Source: an uncultured bacterium
Lineage (GTDB): Bacteria; Hydrogenedentota; Hydrogenedentia; Hydrogenedentales; CAILVY01
Direction: 5' to 3'
DNA: 64,000 nucleotides
Assembly (NCBI GenBank): GCA_937951485.1
Contig: CALEDJ010000020.1
Coordinates: forward strand, 52,010-116,009
Shown piece after piece: positions 44,913 through 53,008 of the stretch; positions within the stretch are counted from its first letter, which is position 1, and each line of letters opens with the position of its first letter. The translations under genes and the position numbers were made by a program. Below the pieces are notes generated by a model, which had not been told where the DNA came from, ran no database searches, and was given only the letters and a program-made list of their open reading frames with translations.

Positions 44913-46457
44913 TCACTCCCCTGCGGGGGTCTTCAGCCACCCCTTTGTCTTGAGGTATCGTATGGCGCCTTCGCTAAGGAACAGCGGCATGGCGGCGCAT
45001 GCCCGCCAGAAGGAACCGTGGAGTGAACGCCGGATGAGGCGAAAATACGCTATGGGACGCAAAAAAGTCTTGGCGTAGAACGCGGCCAATCTCAACGCCA
45101 GGCGGGTTGTCGGCGCATTTGCGTGGCGACGAAATGCCGCAATCAGGCGGCGCATGAGCGGGCGATGCAGGAACCCGGCAATCTCAATCAGAACATTCGC
45201 GTCTCTCTTTTCACGGAAATAGTAGTCTCTGTCCACGGCAGGTTTGATACGTTCCGGGCATTCATTTTTCGCGCGTTCGTATAATTGTGTCCCATAGTAA
45301 AAGGTGAGCGAAAAAATCTCCAGATAGAAGGGACGGGGCGTTTCCAGAAGTGTTTCGGCCGTTTTCAATTCATCTTCGAGCGATTCAAAGGGATTGTCCA
45401 CAATCACATCATAATAGGCCGCGACGGGATACCGGTGAATCAATTGGGCCGCTTTCAGAAAATCGGCGGCGGTGGTCTGTCGCAGGTACACCTCTTTACA
45501 GATGCGGTCGCTGCCGCTTTGCAGCCCCATGTTGGCCCATGCCAGGCCGGCGTCCACCAGCAGGTCCATCTTCTCCTGCGTGAAATAGCGCGGCGCGCCT
45601 TTGACTATGAAGGGCAGATTGATGCGCGCTCGATATTCGCTGCAAAAAGATTCCAGATATTCCCTGGTACAGGCCAGAAAACAATCATCCGTAATGTCCA
45701 CATAGGTGAGCCTCGGCCCTTCCTGCATGGCCGTCTCAAGTTCTTCCATCACATGGCCGATGCTTCTGCGGCGAATGGGATTGTGCGCGTACAACGTTTT
45801 TAGAAAACTGTTCACGCAATACGAGCAGGCATAGGGACATCCGCGCGAGGACAGAATCTTGTAAACACCGCCCCGGTAGCGGCGGAACCTGACCAGATGC
45901 CCGGCCGTGAGCGAATGAATGGCCCCGTTCAGAAGCACAAAACTGTTCTGCGGAATCTGCCGCGAAATCGGCAGTTCGTCCAGTTCCGTCACAAGCGGAT
46001 GCATGGGGTTGCGGTGCAATGCGCCATTTTCCAGAAAACACAAGTTCTTGACATCGTGAAACGACCTGCCCTGTTGCGCAGCCTCCGCGAGGTCCAGCAT
46101 CGTCTGTTCCCCCTCCCCGATGCAGACATAGTCGGCATCTTCCAGGCACATCTCCGGCGCCGTGGTGGCATGAATCCCCCCCCAGATGAGGGGAATTTCC
46201 GGGAACGCCTCTTTCAGGGCGCGCGAAACCCGCTTTGCCACACTGTAGTCAATGGCCATGAGGCTGATGCCGATGAACGCCGGCGTGAGTTCACGCACAA
46301 AACAGGCCAATGCAGCGTTGTCATCCGGGGAATCCGGGTCGAAACGCGGCAGATACAGCAAATACGATTGCCAACCCCGGTCCAGCAGCAGATGGTGCAG
46401 CCCCTTGAGCCCGATGATGTCCAGATTCCGCTGCACGCTTATCAACAGGATGTTCAA
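44913..46457 (-). CDS. B12-binding-domain radical SAM protein
   Basis: 514 residues. The N-terminal Rossmann-like B12-binding domain runs through about 1-150 (FIGISLMAIDY, LIWGGIHATTAPEMCLEDADY, CIGEGEQTMLDL). The radical SAM barrel has the CPYACSYC cluster motif (Cys207, 211, 214). The DxHxxG cobalamin motif is not visible, as in many members. The C-terminal 130 residues are basic and hydrophobic, perhaps membrane-associated. The start is TTG 46457: AGGAG nine bases upstream, and the natural beginning NILLISVQRNLDIIGLKGL. Reaction unknown; these enzymes often methylate or rearrange lipids and natural products. Confidence 0.85.
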   Translation of the reverse strand: MNILLISVQRNLDIIGLKGLHHLLLDRGWQSYLLYLPRFDPDSPDDNAALACFVRELTPAFIGISLMAIDYSVAKRVSRALKEAFPEIPLIWGGIHATTAPEMCLEDADYVCIGEGEQTMLDLAEAAQQGRSFHDVKNLCFLENGALHRNPMHPLVTELDELPISRQIPQNSFVLLNGAIHSLTAGHLVRFRRYRGGVYKILSSRGCPYACSYCVNSFLKTLYAHNPIRRRSIGHVMEELETAMQEGPRLTYVDITDDCFLACTREYLESFCSEYRARINLPFIVKGAPRYFTQEKMDLLVDAGLAWANMGLQSGSDRICKEVYLRQTTAADFLKAAQLIHRYPVAAYYDVIVDNPFESLEDELKTAETLLETPRPFYLEIFSLTFYYGTQLYERAKNECPERIKPAVDRDYYFREKRDANVLIEIAGFLHRPLMRRLIAAFRRHANAPTTRLALRLAAFYAKTFLRPIAYFRLIRRSLHGSFWRACAAMPLFLSEGAIRYLKTKGWLKTPAGE

Positions 46458-46678
46458 TAGATACGATCTCCTGTAACAGCGTCCGCAAAGGATTCAAAAC
46501 AACGACGCCGGATGAATCATTTGAATATCTCTTTGCTCTGCACGCCGTTTAAAGCATATCACGTGAGGCAGAATGGATGCGAAATCGTAATCCAGCATCC
46601 CTTCGTCTTCCCCGCTGCCTTCCTTATATGGCACCGGGAAAGATGTGGGCAATTATTCTCGTTTTTTGAGCGCACAAT

Positions 46679-46707
46679 TTGAAAAAACGCAGTATGTGCG
46701 ATAAAAT
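46679..46707 (+). promoter_or_regulatory. Candidate sigma70-type promoter for radical SAM/SPASM gene
   Basis: TTGAAA (46679-46684), 17-bp spacer, TAAAAT (46702-46707) in an unusually AT-rich stretch. It implies that translation starts downstream, at 46727 or 46757. The gap 46458-46756 shows no other feature. Confidence 0.55.
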
Positions 46708-46756
46708 ATGTGTGATACATGTAAATATGAAATTATATTATAAAAGTACAATACCT

Positions 46757-47890
46757 ATGTTTGAAAAACTAGCGTCAGGCATCGAAAAGATACGCCACCT
46801 GAACCGTATCCGTTCGGTGTCGTGGGGGCGTTTGCTGCGCCTTATGCCACAGGTATGGCTGGACTATATACGTGGACGCGGCATCAGTCATTCCCTTGTT
46901 AACGTGACACTGGAAGTGACATATCGGTGCAATGCCCAATGTTCATTCTGCTTCGCGGACAAGAGTCTCCCATCTCCAGGACGGCAGGAGTTGTCTGCCG
47001 AAGAGATCGGCGCCGTGGCAGCGTCTGTGTCGCCGCAGGGTGCCGGCTTTTTCCTCACGGGCGGGGAACCGTTTGTCCGGTCGGATATGCCGGAAATTAT
47101 TAAGAGCATCAAGCATTACAGGCTCAAGGTGGGGATCAATACGAACATGTCGTTGCTGACGCAGGAGATAGCGCTGGCGTTGCGTGACCTCAACTTGGAT
47201 TACCTCATCGCGTCCTTGCACGGCCCCCGCGAAATACACGACCGCCTGACCGGTGCTGCCATGTACGATGCCATCATAGAAAACATCGCCCTGCTGCGCC
47301 GCATCTCCCCGCAAACACGCGTCTTGGTCAATTGCGTCATTCTTCCGGAAAATGTCGAGCGACTCTCAGAGGTGGTTGTGGAGATCGCAAGAGCCGGAGC
47401 GCATGCCCTGACGCTCCAGCATGAAACATTCATCACTCGCGAGGAAGTGGATGCCTATCATGAGGTCTGGCGGGATCTTTTTGGTGAAGGTCTTTCCCCA
47501 CCGCTGAACGTGCCCATGCGCGGGTCTGGCCGTTGCGATCCCGCCGCAGTTATCGCGTCCATTCATGAAGCCAAGCATGCAGGTCGCGCGGCGGGAATGC
47601 CCGTTTTTGTCAAGCCAGATCTCTCCGAAGCAGGCTTTGTCGCCTGGTACGAGGGCAGATTCCACCCGTACGGACGCTGTTCTTATCTGTACACCGACGC
47701 GCGCATCACCCCCTATGGAGACGTGGTGGCGTGCCAATCATTACCGTTGGTTTTGGGCAATGTCAGACACCAGCCGCTGCCGGAAATTTTCAATAATGAA
47801 GCCGCGGCGCATTTTCGGCGCTGCATCCGGTTCCGTGGCGGCAGCATCCCCGGTTGTGCGCGATGCTGCAAACTCTACCGAAGTTTTTGA
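46757..47890 (+). CDS. Radical SAM protein with SPASM-like Cys-rich tail
   Basis: 377 residues from ATG 46757 (ATG 46727 adds ten residues). The 4Fe-4S motif is CNAQCSFC (Cys58, 62, 65) after the typical VTLEVTYR strand; FLTGGEPFVR and INTNMSLL follow. The C-terminus has YGRCSYLYTDARITPYGDVVACQS and ends with CARCC, the pattern of an auxiliary-cluster SPASM/twitch domain. It could modify a peptide, cofactor or lipid head group. The upstream 100 bases are AT-rich compared with the window, and no clear ribosome site precedes either ATG. Confidence 0.8.
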   Translation: MFEKLASGIEKIRHLNRIRSVSWGRLLRLMPQVWLDYIRGRGISHSLVNVTLEVTYRCNAQCSFCFADKSLPSPGRQELSAEEIGAVAASVSPQGAGFFLTGGEPFVRSDMPEIIKSIKHYRLKVGINTNMSLLTQEIALALRDLNLDYLIASLHGPREIHDRLTGAAMYDAIIENIALLRRISPQTRVLVNCVILPENVERLSEVVVEIARAGAHALTLQHETFITREEVDAYHEVWRDLFGEGLSPPLNVPMRGSGRCDPAAVIASIHEAKHAGRAAGMPVFVKPDLSEAGFVAWYEGRFHPYGRCSYLYTDARITPYGDVVACQSLPLVLGNVRHQPLPEIFNNEAAAHFRRCIRFRGGSIPGCARCCKLYRSF

Positions 47891-47941
47891 TCGCAGGAAG
47901 ACGGTTTGGTTTTTTGTCTCACAATGACATGATCTCCTCTT

Positions 47942-49702
47942 ATGATACAGCAGTGTACAACAACGATTTTGGCAAGGATGAACGTTTCGAATGAAGCCGG
48001 CCGGGGAAAACGGTTCTGGATGCTGCGCTGGCTGTTCCTTGCGTTGCGCGGAGCAGAACCGCGCGCATTACTCGGCCTGTTGATGCTTGCAACAGGAATG
48101 TGCGCTGTCGCGGCGATTGCGTTTGACCGTGCGGATCTTTCCGGAGATGAGGCGCATTATTGGGACTGGTCGAGAGACCTGGATTGGTGTTATTACTCCA
48201 AACCTCCCCTGGTTGCCTATGTGTTGCGTCTTTCCTCCCTGGTATCAGGAGGCGGTGAAAGTGCCATTTTTACCGCAGGCGCAATGATATTCATTCTACT
48301 GCTTCTACCAGCCGCATATTGCTCAGGATCGGGTATTGCGCAAAGCAAGATGGCGGGATTGGTCACAGCGCTTGGCGTGTTTGGCATGTATTACCAGGCA
48401 TGCTCGGTGCTGACCGTGGAAACAAACAAACTGGTGTCGATCTTCTGGCTTGGGGCTATGTTGACGTTTCATCAGGCGGTGAACGGAGGCCGGGGGGCGT
48501 GGATCATGACAGGGCTGTTTGCCGGCCTGGGTCTGCTTTCGAAACACACCATGGTATTGCTGATTCTCTCCTTTGCCCTTTATCTCATCTTGGTGGACCG
48601 AAAGCCGTTAAAAACGCGCGGACCATATCTTGCGGCAGCCCTTGCCATTCTTATGAATGTCGGAGTCATCTATTGGTATCTGCGTTATGGGTTCACGGCC
48701 TATCATCACATGGCGACGCTCAATGCGGGCGCGCCGGGGATCTCCCTGGTGATGCGACCTGCTCAGTTCCTGTTGATGCAATTCGTCTCCGTCAGTCCCG
48801 TCTTGTTCCCCCTGTTCATGGGGGCGGTGGCCCTGATGCTCTTTCGCTGGCGGTCAGACAAGACGGCGGCGTATCTGTTTCTCTGCTGGGGGGTGACGTT
48901 CGGGTTTTTTGCCGGCCTTTCCATGACGCGCGATATTTATGTCCATTGGCCCATGCAGGGTTACTACGCTGCCGCCGTCGCGCTCGGATACGCGACCGCC
49001 AATGCGCGATCAATCCGGGCACGCCGCGTTGTATATGGGTTAACCGCGCTGCATGCCGTGGCCGTATGGGGCATTCTCTGCCTCGGGAGTTTTCAAACGA
49101 CGCCTAATGTGGAAGGAAGCCGGATCGGTCATGCGTTGGAACCCTTTGCAGATGAAATTCTCCAAGAACAGGTCTTTCTCGTGGCCGATGATCGCTGCTT
49201 GACGGCGCTTGCAAGTTTCTATGGTCCGGGGCAGCCCCGTGCCTATTGTCTGCCCGTCATTTACCGCGATATCTGCCAATACGATATCTGGGGCGGCTGG
49301 GAAACGTTGATTGGGAAAGATGCCATCCTGATGCTCGTGGCGGATGATGACCAGGCCAATCAGGTTGCCAAAGACTTGGTAAAATTCAGAGTCTTCGCGG
49401 CTTGCGGCCCGTTGCAAGGCAGATTCACGCCCGAGGGTCTTTTCGACCCAATCCTAGAGGACAGCGACCAGCCGGCGGAGACCATAGATGAATGGGCACT
49501 GTTTGACGACTCGCTTTTCTGTGGACCGGTTGCGAATACACACATGCCGGATTGGCTGTCCCATTTGGACCGAAATGTCCGGATATACAAAATGCACAAG
49601 TTCGCCGGCTTCAACAACTGGCGCGATTCGGATTTTTACGGCGGACAAGACCAGATTTTTTCACCACCGGACAATGGCGGCGCCTCGCGATGTTTGCATT
49701 GA
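47942..49702 (+). CDS. GT39/GT83-like membrane glycosyltransferase
   Basis: 586 residues with about 11 membrane helices. The loop after helix 1 is ADLSGDEAHYWDWSRDLDW (Asp69-Glu70), then YYSKPPLVAYVL, the classic start of ArnT-like lipid-linked sugar transferases. The C-terminal 190 residues are soluble and include DDRCLTALASFY. It most likely decorates a lipid or polysaccharide in the periplasm. ATG 47942 and ATG 47978 are both possible. It follows the radical SAM/SPASM gene by 51 bases, so the two may be one unit. Confidence 0.85.
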   Translation: MIQQCTTTILARMNVSNEAGRGKRFWMLRWLFLALRGAEPRALLGLLMLATGMCAVAAIAFDRADLSGDEAHYWDWSRDLDWCYYSKPPLVAYVLRLSSLVSGGGESAIFTAGAMIFILLLLPAAYCSGSGIAQSKMAGLVTALGVFGMYYQACSVLTVETNKLVSIFWLGAMLTFHQAVNGGRGAWIMTGLFAGLGLLSKHTMVLLILSFALYLILVDRKPLKTRGPYLAAALAILMNVGVIYWYLRYGFTAYHHMATLNAGAPGISLVMRPAQFLLMQFVSVSPVLFPLFMGAVALMLFRWRSDKTAAYLFLCWGVTFGFFAGLSMTRDIYVHWPMQGYYAAAVALGYATANARSIRARRVVYGLTALHAVAVWGILCLGSFQTTPNVEGSRIGHALEPFADEILQEQVFLVADDRCLTALASFYGPGQPRAYCLPVIYRDICQYDIWGGWETLIGKDAILMLVADDDQANQVAKDLVKFRVFAACGPLQGRFTPEGLFDPILEDSDQPAETIDEWALFDDSLFCGPVANTHMPDWLSHLDRNVRIYKMHKFAGFNNWRDSDFYGGQDQIFSPPDNGGASRCLH

Positions 49703-49721
49703 ATGACAATGGTGGACTCAG

Positions 49722-49875
49722 GTAACCGTTCACGGGGTTGACCCCCAAAAAACATGGGGTTTTTCGCAATTGCAGCGGGAGAACGGCGCGAAAATGCGGC
49801 AAAATGCGACGACTTGTGATCCGAAAAGTGCGGTTTTCCGAGTGTTTTTCCATTCTGGACCCCGTGAACGGTTAC
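49722..49875. mobile_element. MITE: 17-bp perfect inverted ends, 8-bp flanking duplication
   Basis: The 154-bp element starts GTAACCGTTCACGGGGT (49722-49738) and ends with its exact complement (49859-49875). GGACTCAG is present directly on both sides (49714-49721 and 49876-49883), as expected of a target-site duplication. It encodes no protein, so it would need a transposase in trans. The right-hand duplication contains the stop codon of the minus-strand gene at 49880. Confidence 0.85.
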
Positions 49876-49879
49876 GGAC

Positions 49880-52870
49880 TCAGGGGGTCTGCGCCAGCAA
49901 TCTGGCCAGGCGGTTTTCCGACTGAATGGCCGCGCGGACGGTGTGATAGTTGATCTTCCAGGCGTGGCCCATGTAGTCCCAGAGCAGGTTGTTGTTTTCG
50001 TCGAAAAGCGGGTACCACTCGCCGACTGCGTGGTTGATGACGTAATCCATGACGAAGCGATGGACGTTTTCATAGGCGTCGAAGTATTTTTCGGGCCCGA
50101 AGAGCAGACATGCGTCGAGAAAACCGATAAGTGCTTCCGCCTGCTGCCAGAATTCTTTGTTGCGTTCGCGCGCGGGACCATCGTGCGCTCCCTCGCAATA
50201 AACGCCGCCGCGTTCCCAATCAATGCCGTATTTCGCGCAGTGGTCGAAAATTTTGCGCATGGATTCTTTGTACCGTTCCAGTTCCAGGTCCAGAATGCGT
50301 ATGGAGTGGTTGAGCAGCCATGCGAACTCGACGTTATGTCCATAACTGGTGTTGTTCAAGGGACGGCCTTCCTGATCCTCCACGTCACGGTCTGAACCCC
50401 AGACATTCTTGAAGATGATGGCGCGCAGCGGGGTCCAGTCAAATGAGAACTGGGCGATACCCGTACCGTATTCGGGATGGATCATATGTCTGAACAGCAG
50501 GTCAATGACATCACAGGCATCGCGCCGGTGGCGCGCCTCGCCGGTGGCTTCATAGAGATTCGTGAATGCCTCCATGAGATGCATGTGCACGTCGAGCGAT
50601 TTTCGGTCACCGCCGTAAACGCCGGGCTGTTTGGGCGACCAGTCTTCCTCGAAAAACTCCCCGAAACCTCCGTTCAGAATATCCGCTGCATGGACCCGGA
50701 TGCAGCGCCAGGTTTCCTCGGCCATTTCCAGGGCGCGGCGATCGCCGGAGGCCATGGCGAATTCGCTCAGCGCATAGATGGCGAATGAATGGCCGTACAT
50801 GATCTTGCTGCGATCCTGGGGCGTACCGTCCTGCCGGCAGGTCCAATACCAGCCCGTGTTCGTCTGGTCCCAGAAGTGTTTGATGAGGAAATCCACCCCT
50901 TGTCGCGCAATTTCCAGGAAACACGCATCGGCCACTTGTGCGCGACAGGCCGAAGAATAGGTGTAGATCATACGCGTTTGGCACACGAGGGTTTTCAGGG
51001 TTTCGCCGGTGGGATTGCCGTTTTTGTCGAGATAGGTCAGAAACCCCCCGTATTGTTCATCCACCCCGTGCGTCGTCCAAAACGGCAGGAGTTCGTTGAA
51101 GAGATGATTGCGCATTTCCTGGAGGCATTTATCAATTCGTTCACGCAGTTCCATCTTTTTTTCTCCTGATTTGCCGCTGTTTTCCTGAAAGTCTATTGGT
51201 TCTCCGGGCAAAACACAAGTGGGGGAAACCGGCATGCGCCGGGCTGTTTCGTCAGGCGCCGCGCCTGACGGAAGCGAAGGGTCAGCGACGCCATGCGGCG
51301 GACCGCCGGGAGTGCTTCCCGGCTGACCGCCGCTGCTGTCCGGCGGCTGACCGCCGCTGCTGTCCGGCGGCTGGCCGCCGCTTCGTCCCTCCTGACTGGC
51401 GAGATACCGCATCATTTGCCCCCAATAGGCGAACACGATCCAGAGCAAGAAGGGGAGCGTGAGGAAAAACTGGATAATGGCAGTGGGAACTTCGCTGGCT
51501 TTTTGTAGCGCCTCCTGGTAGCGCAGGACCACAACGATGAACACTATATGCCCTGCCACGAGGATGCCGCAGCCATAGGCGAGGATACGGAGGCGCCGCC
51601 ACAGGCGCAGGCCCGCGGTGGCCAGCACCAGCGCGATGTACGGCGGGATGTTGGTCACCAGCAGCGCAATGGGCAGCGCCGGCTCCCGGCCTGCCATTTC
51701 AAAGATGAGGCGTGTTTCCGTGTTCAGCAGCCCGTGCGCTTCGATGCGCCCGCCGTCAATGGGCAGGCTGGTGGTCCAGCGAAGAATCCACATGCATATG
51801 GCCAGTAACGCGCGGCCATACACCGGTACGAACCACCACCACAGCACCGCGCAAACAACAATACCCGCGGCGAATCGCACGCCAAACATCGCCACGCGGC
51901 GAATCCGCGCCCGGGACGCAAACACCGTTCGGAAAAACGGCGGCATCCGTCGTTCGCGATTCACAAGAAACTCCAGCCAAGCCAGCCAAACCACAACGAC
52001 GAAGATGATGTAAATCGCCTGCCAAACGTAATAATGGGAGAAATGAAAGATTTTGCCGCCTGCCGTCAATGCGCCGATCACCCCCAGGCAGGAGAGCCGG
52101 AAAATGTTCACGGCATACATAACCGGCAGTCCCAGAATCAATCCGACCAATCGTTTCCACCATCGTGTCGGAAAGGCAAGGACCGCCGCCAGGAAAATGG
52201 CCATCACTTCAATCGCCCCGCATTCGGAAACAACATAGAAATCGAAGAATTTGCCGCGTTCCGGGTGGATTCCCTCGCCTCGGCGTTCCATGAATTCCCG
52301 GTGCCGGGCGCGCAATGCTTCGATTTCTTTCTGGAGTTCGGCGCGTTTTGCCGCGCGCTCCCCGGCGCTCAGCGCGTTGTCCGTTTCAAGGATTTCAAGT
52401 TGCGCCTGCGCCTGACGCAATTGCTGGGTGATACCCGGACGCAACACAAACGAAACATGCGGACCGTGCAAACCCCCATGCGTCGCCTGCCGTGTCTGAT
52501 AGGCCCGGTAACTCCAGCGCTCCCACGGCGTCAAGGGGGCGTTGGACGCTGCAGCCACCTCCTCAGCGGTCGGCGCTTCCCGTCCCTGTTTCCAGGCGTT
52601 CAGGGAGGCCCGTGCTTCCCTGGGGCTTGGCCCCGCCCGCAAGGCGCTTTCCAGTTCTGAGGAATGACCTGCTTTTCCCAGGACCCAGGAAGTGTGGCGC
52701 GCCACCTGGAATAGATACCAGTCGTTCAGGCGCGTGTTGATGGCGTAGCGGTAGCCTGTGAGCAGGAACAGGACGACCACCACGAAGACCAGGATGAAGC
52801 GAAAGGTGCGCCCGCGTCCACCCGTGTCCTCCGACATGTCCTCCTTGGACGGTCCTGCCTCAACGGCCAT
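49880..52870 (-). CDS. Exosortase-like membrane protein in frame with N-acylglucosamine 2-epimerase-like enzyme
   Basis: One open frame of 996 residues with two unrelated parts. Residues 1-500 are a multi-pass exosortase/archaeosortase-like protein. The likely triad is Cys216 (VVSECGAIEVMAIFLAA), Arg257 (VNIFRLSCLGVIG) and His278 (FHFSHYYVW); four or more further helices resemble exosortase H-associated proteins. A Pro/Gly/Ser linker (about 500-572) has tandem SGGQPPDS units. Residues 573-996 (424 residues, from Met 51154) are a full N-acylglucosamine/cellobiose 2-epimerase with GHNVEFAWLL and EFWQQAEALIG. The second part has its own strong ribosome site, so this may be two genes whose junction lacks a stop. 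The stop lies inside the MITE duplication. Confidence 0.8.
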   Translation of the reverse strand: MAVEAGPSKEDMSEDTGGRGRTFRFILVFVVVVLFLLTGYRYAINTRLNDWYLFQVARHTSWVLGKAGHSSELESALRAGPSPREARASLNAWKQGREAPTAEEVAAASNAPLTPWERWSYRAYQTRQATHGGLHGPHVSFVLRPGITQQLRQAQAQLEILETDNALSAGERAAKRAELQKEIEALRARHREFMERRGEGIHPERGKFFDFYVVSECGAIEVMAIFLAAVLAFPTRWWKRLVGLILGLPVMYAVNIFRLSCLGVIGALTAGGKIFHFSHYYVWQAIYIIFVVVVWLAWLEFLVNRERRMPPFFRTVFASRARIRRVAMFGVRFAAGIVVCAVLWWWFVPVYGRALLAICMWILRWTTSLPIDGGRIEAHGLLNTETRLIFEMAGREPALPIALLVTNIPPYIALVLATAGLRLWRRLRILAYGCGILVAGHIVFIVVVLRYQEALQKASEVPTAIIQFFLTLPFLLWIVFAYWGQMMRYLASQEGRSGGQPPDSSGGQPPDSSGGQPGSTPGGPPHGVADPSLPSGAAPDETARRMPVSPTCVLPGEPIDFQENSGKSGEKKMELRERIDKCLQEMRNHLFNELLPFWTTHGVDEQYGGFLTYLDKNGNPTGETLKTLVCQTRMIYTYSSACRAQVADACFLEIARQGVDFLIKHFWDQTNTGWYWTCRQDGTPQDRSKIMYGHSFAIYALSEFAMASGDRRALEMAEETWRCIRVHAADILNGGFGEFFEEDWSPKQPGVYGGDRKSLDVHMHLMEAFTNLYEATGEARHRRDACDVIDLLFRHMIHPEYGTGIAQFSFDWTPLRAIIFKNVWGSDRDVEDQEGRPLNNTSYGHNVEFAWLLNHSIRILDLELERYKESMRKIFDHCAKYGIDWERGGVYCEGAHDGPARERNKEFWQQAEALIGFLDACLLFGPEKYFDAYENVHRFVMDYVINHAVGEWYPLFDENNNLLWDYMGHAWKINYHTVRAAIQSENRLARLLAQTP
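51162..51218 (-). promoter_or_regulatory. Internal ribosome site and candidate promoter for epimerase part
   Basis: AGGAGA (51162-51167) lies seven bases before the ATG at 51154. Upstream are TTGTGT (51213-51218) and TAGACT (51190-51195), 17 bp apart. A GTCAGGC/GCCTGAC hairpin (51250-51270) precedes them. Together they suggest that the epimerase can be made separately. Confidence 0.5.
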
Positions 52871-53008
52871 ACTGGTGCTCCGCTTTTCCTATTGCCTGTT
52901 CCCATGCTTCGCCGCACCGGTTCCAGCGGGTCAATGGGGGGGAATGCAGCATAGCAAGTCTGGCCGATCCCCGGCAAATGCGCAACGGCCCATGCCTGGG
53001 GCGCGCGC

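Noticed and set aside
46679..46756. TTG start at 46679 for the radical SAM/SPASM gene
   Set aside because: The position coincides with a good -35 box; the -10 box lies downstream of it, so translation must start later.
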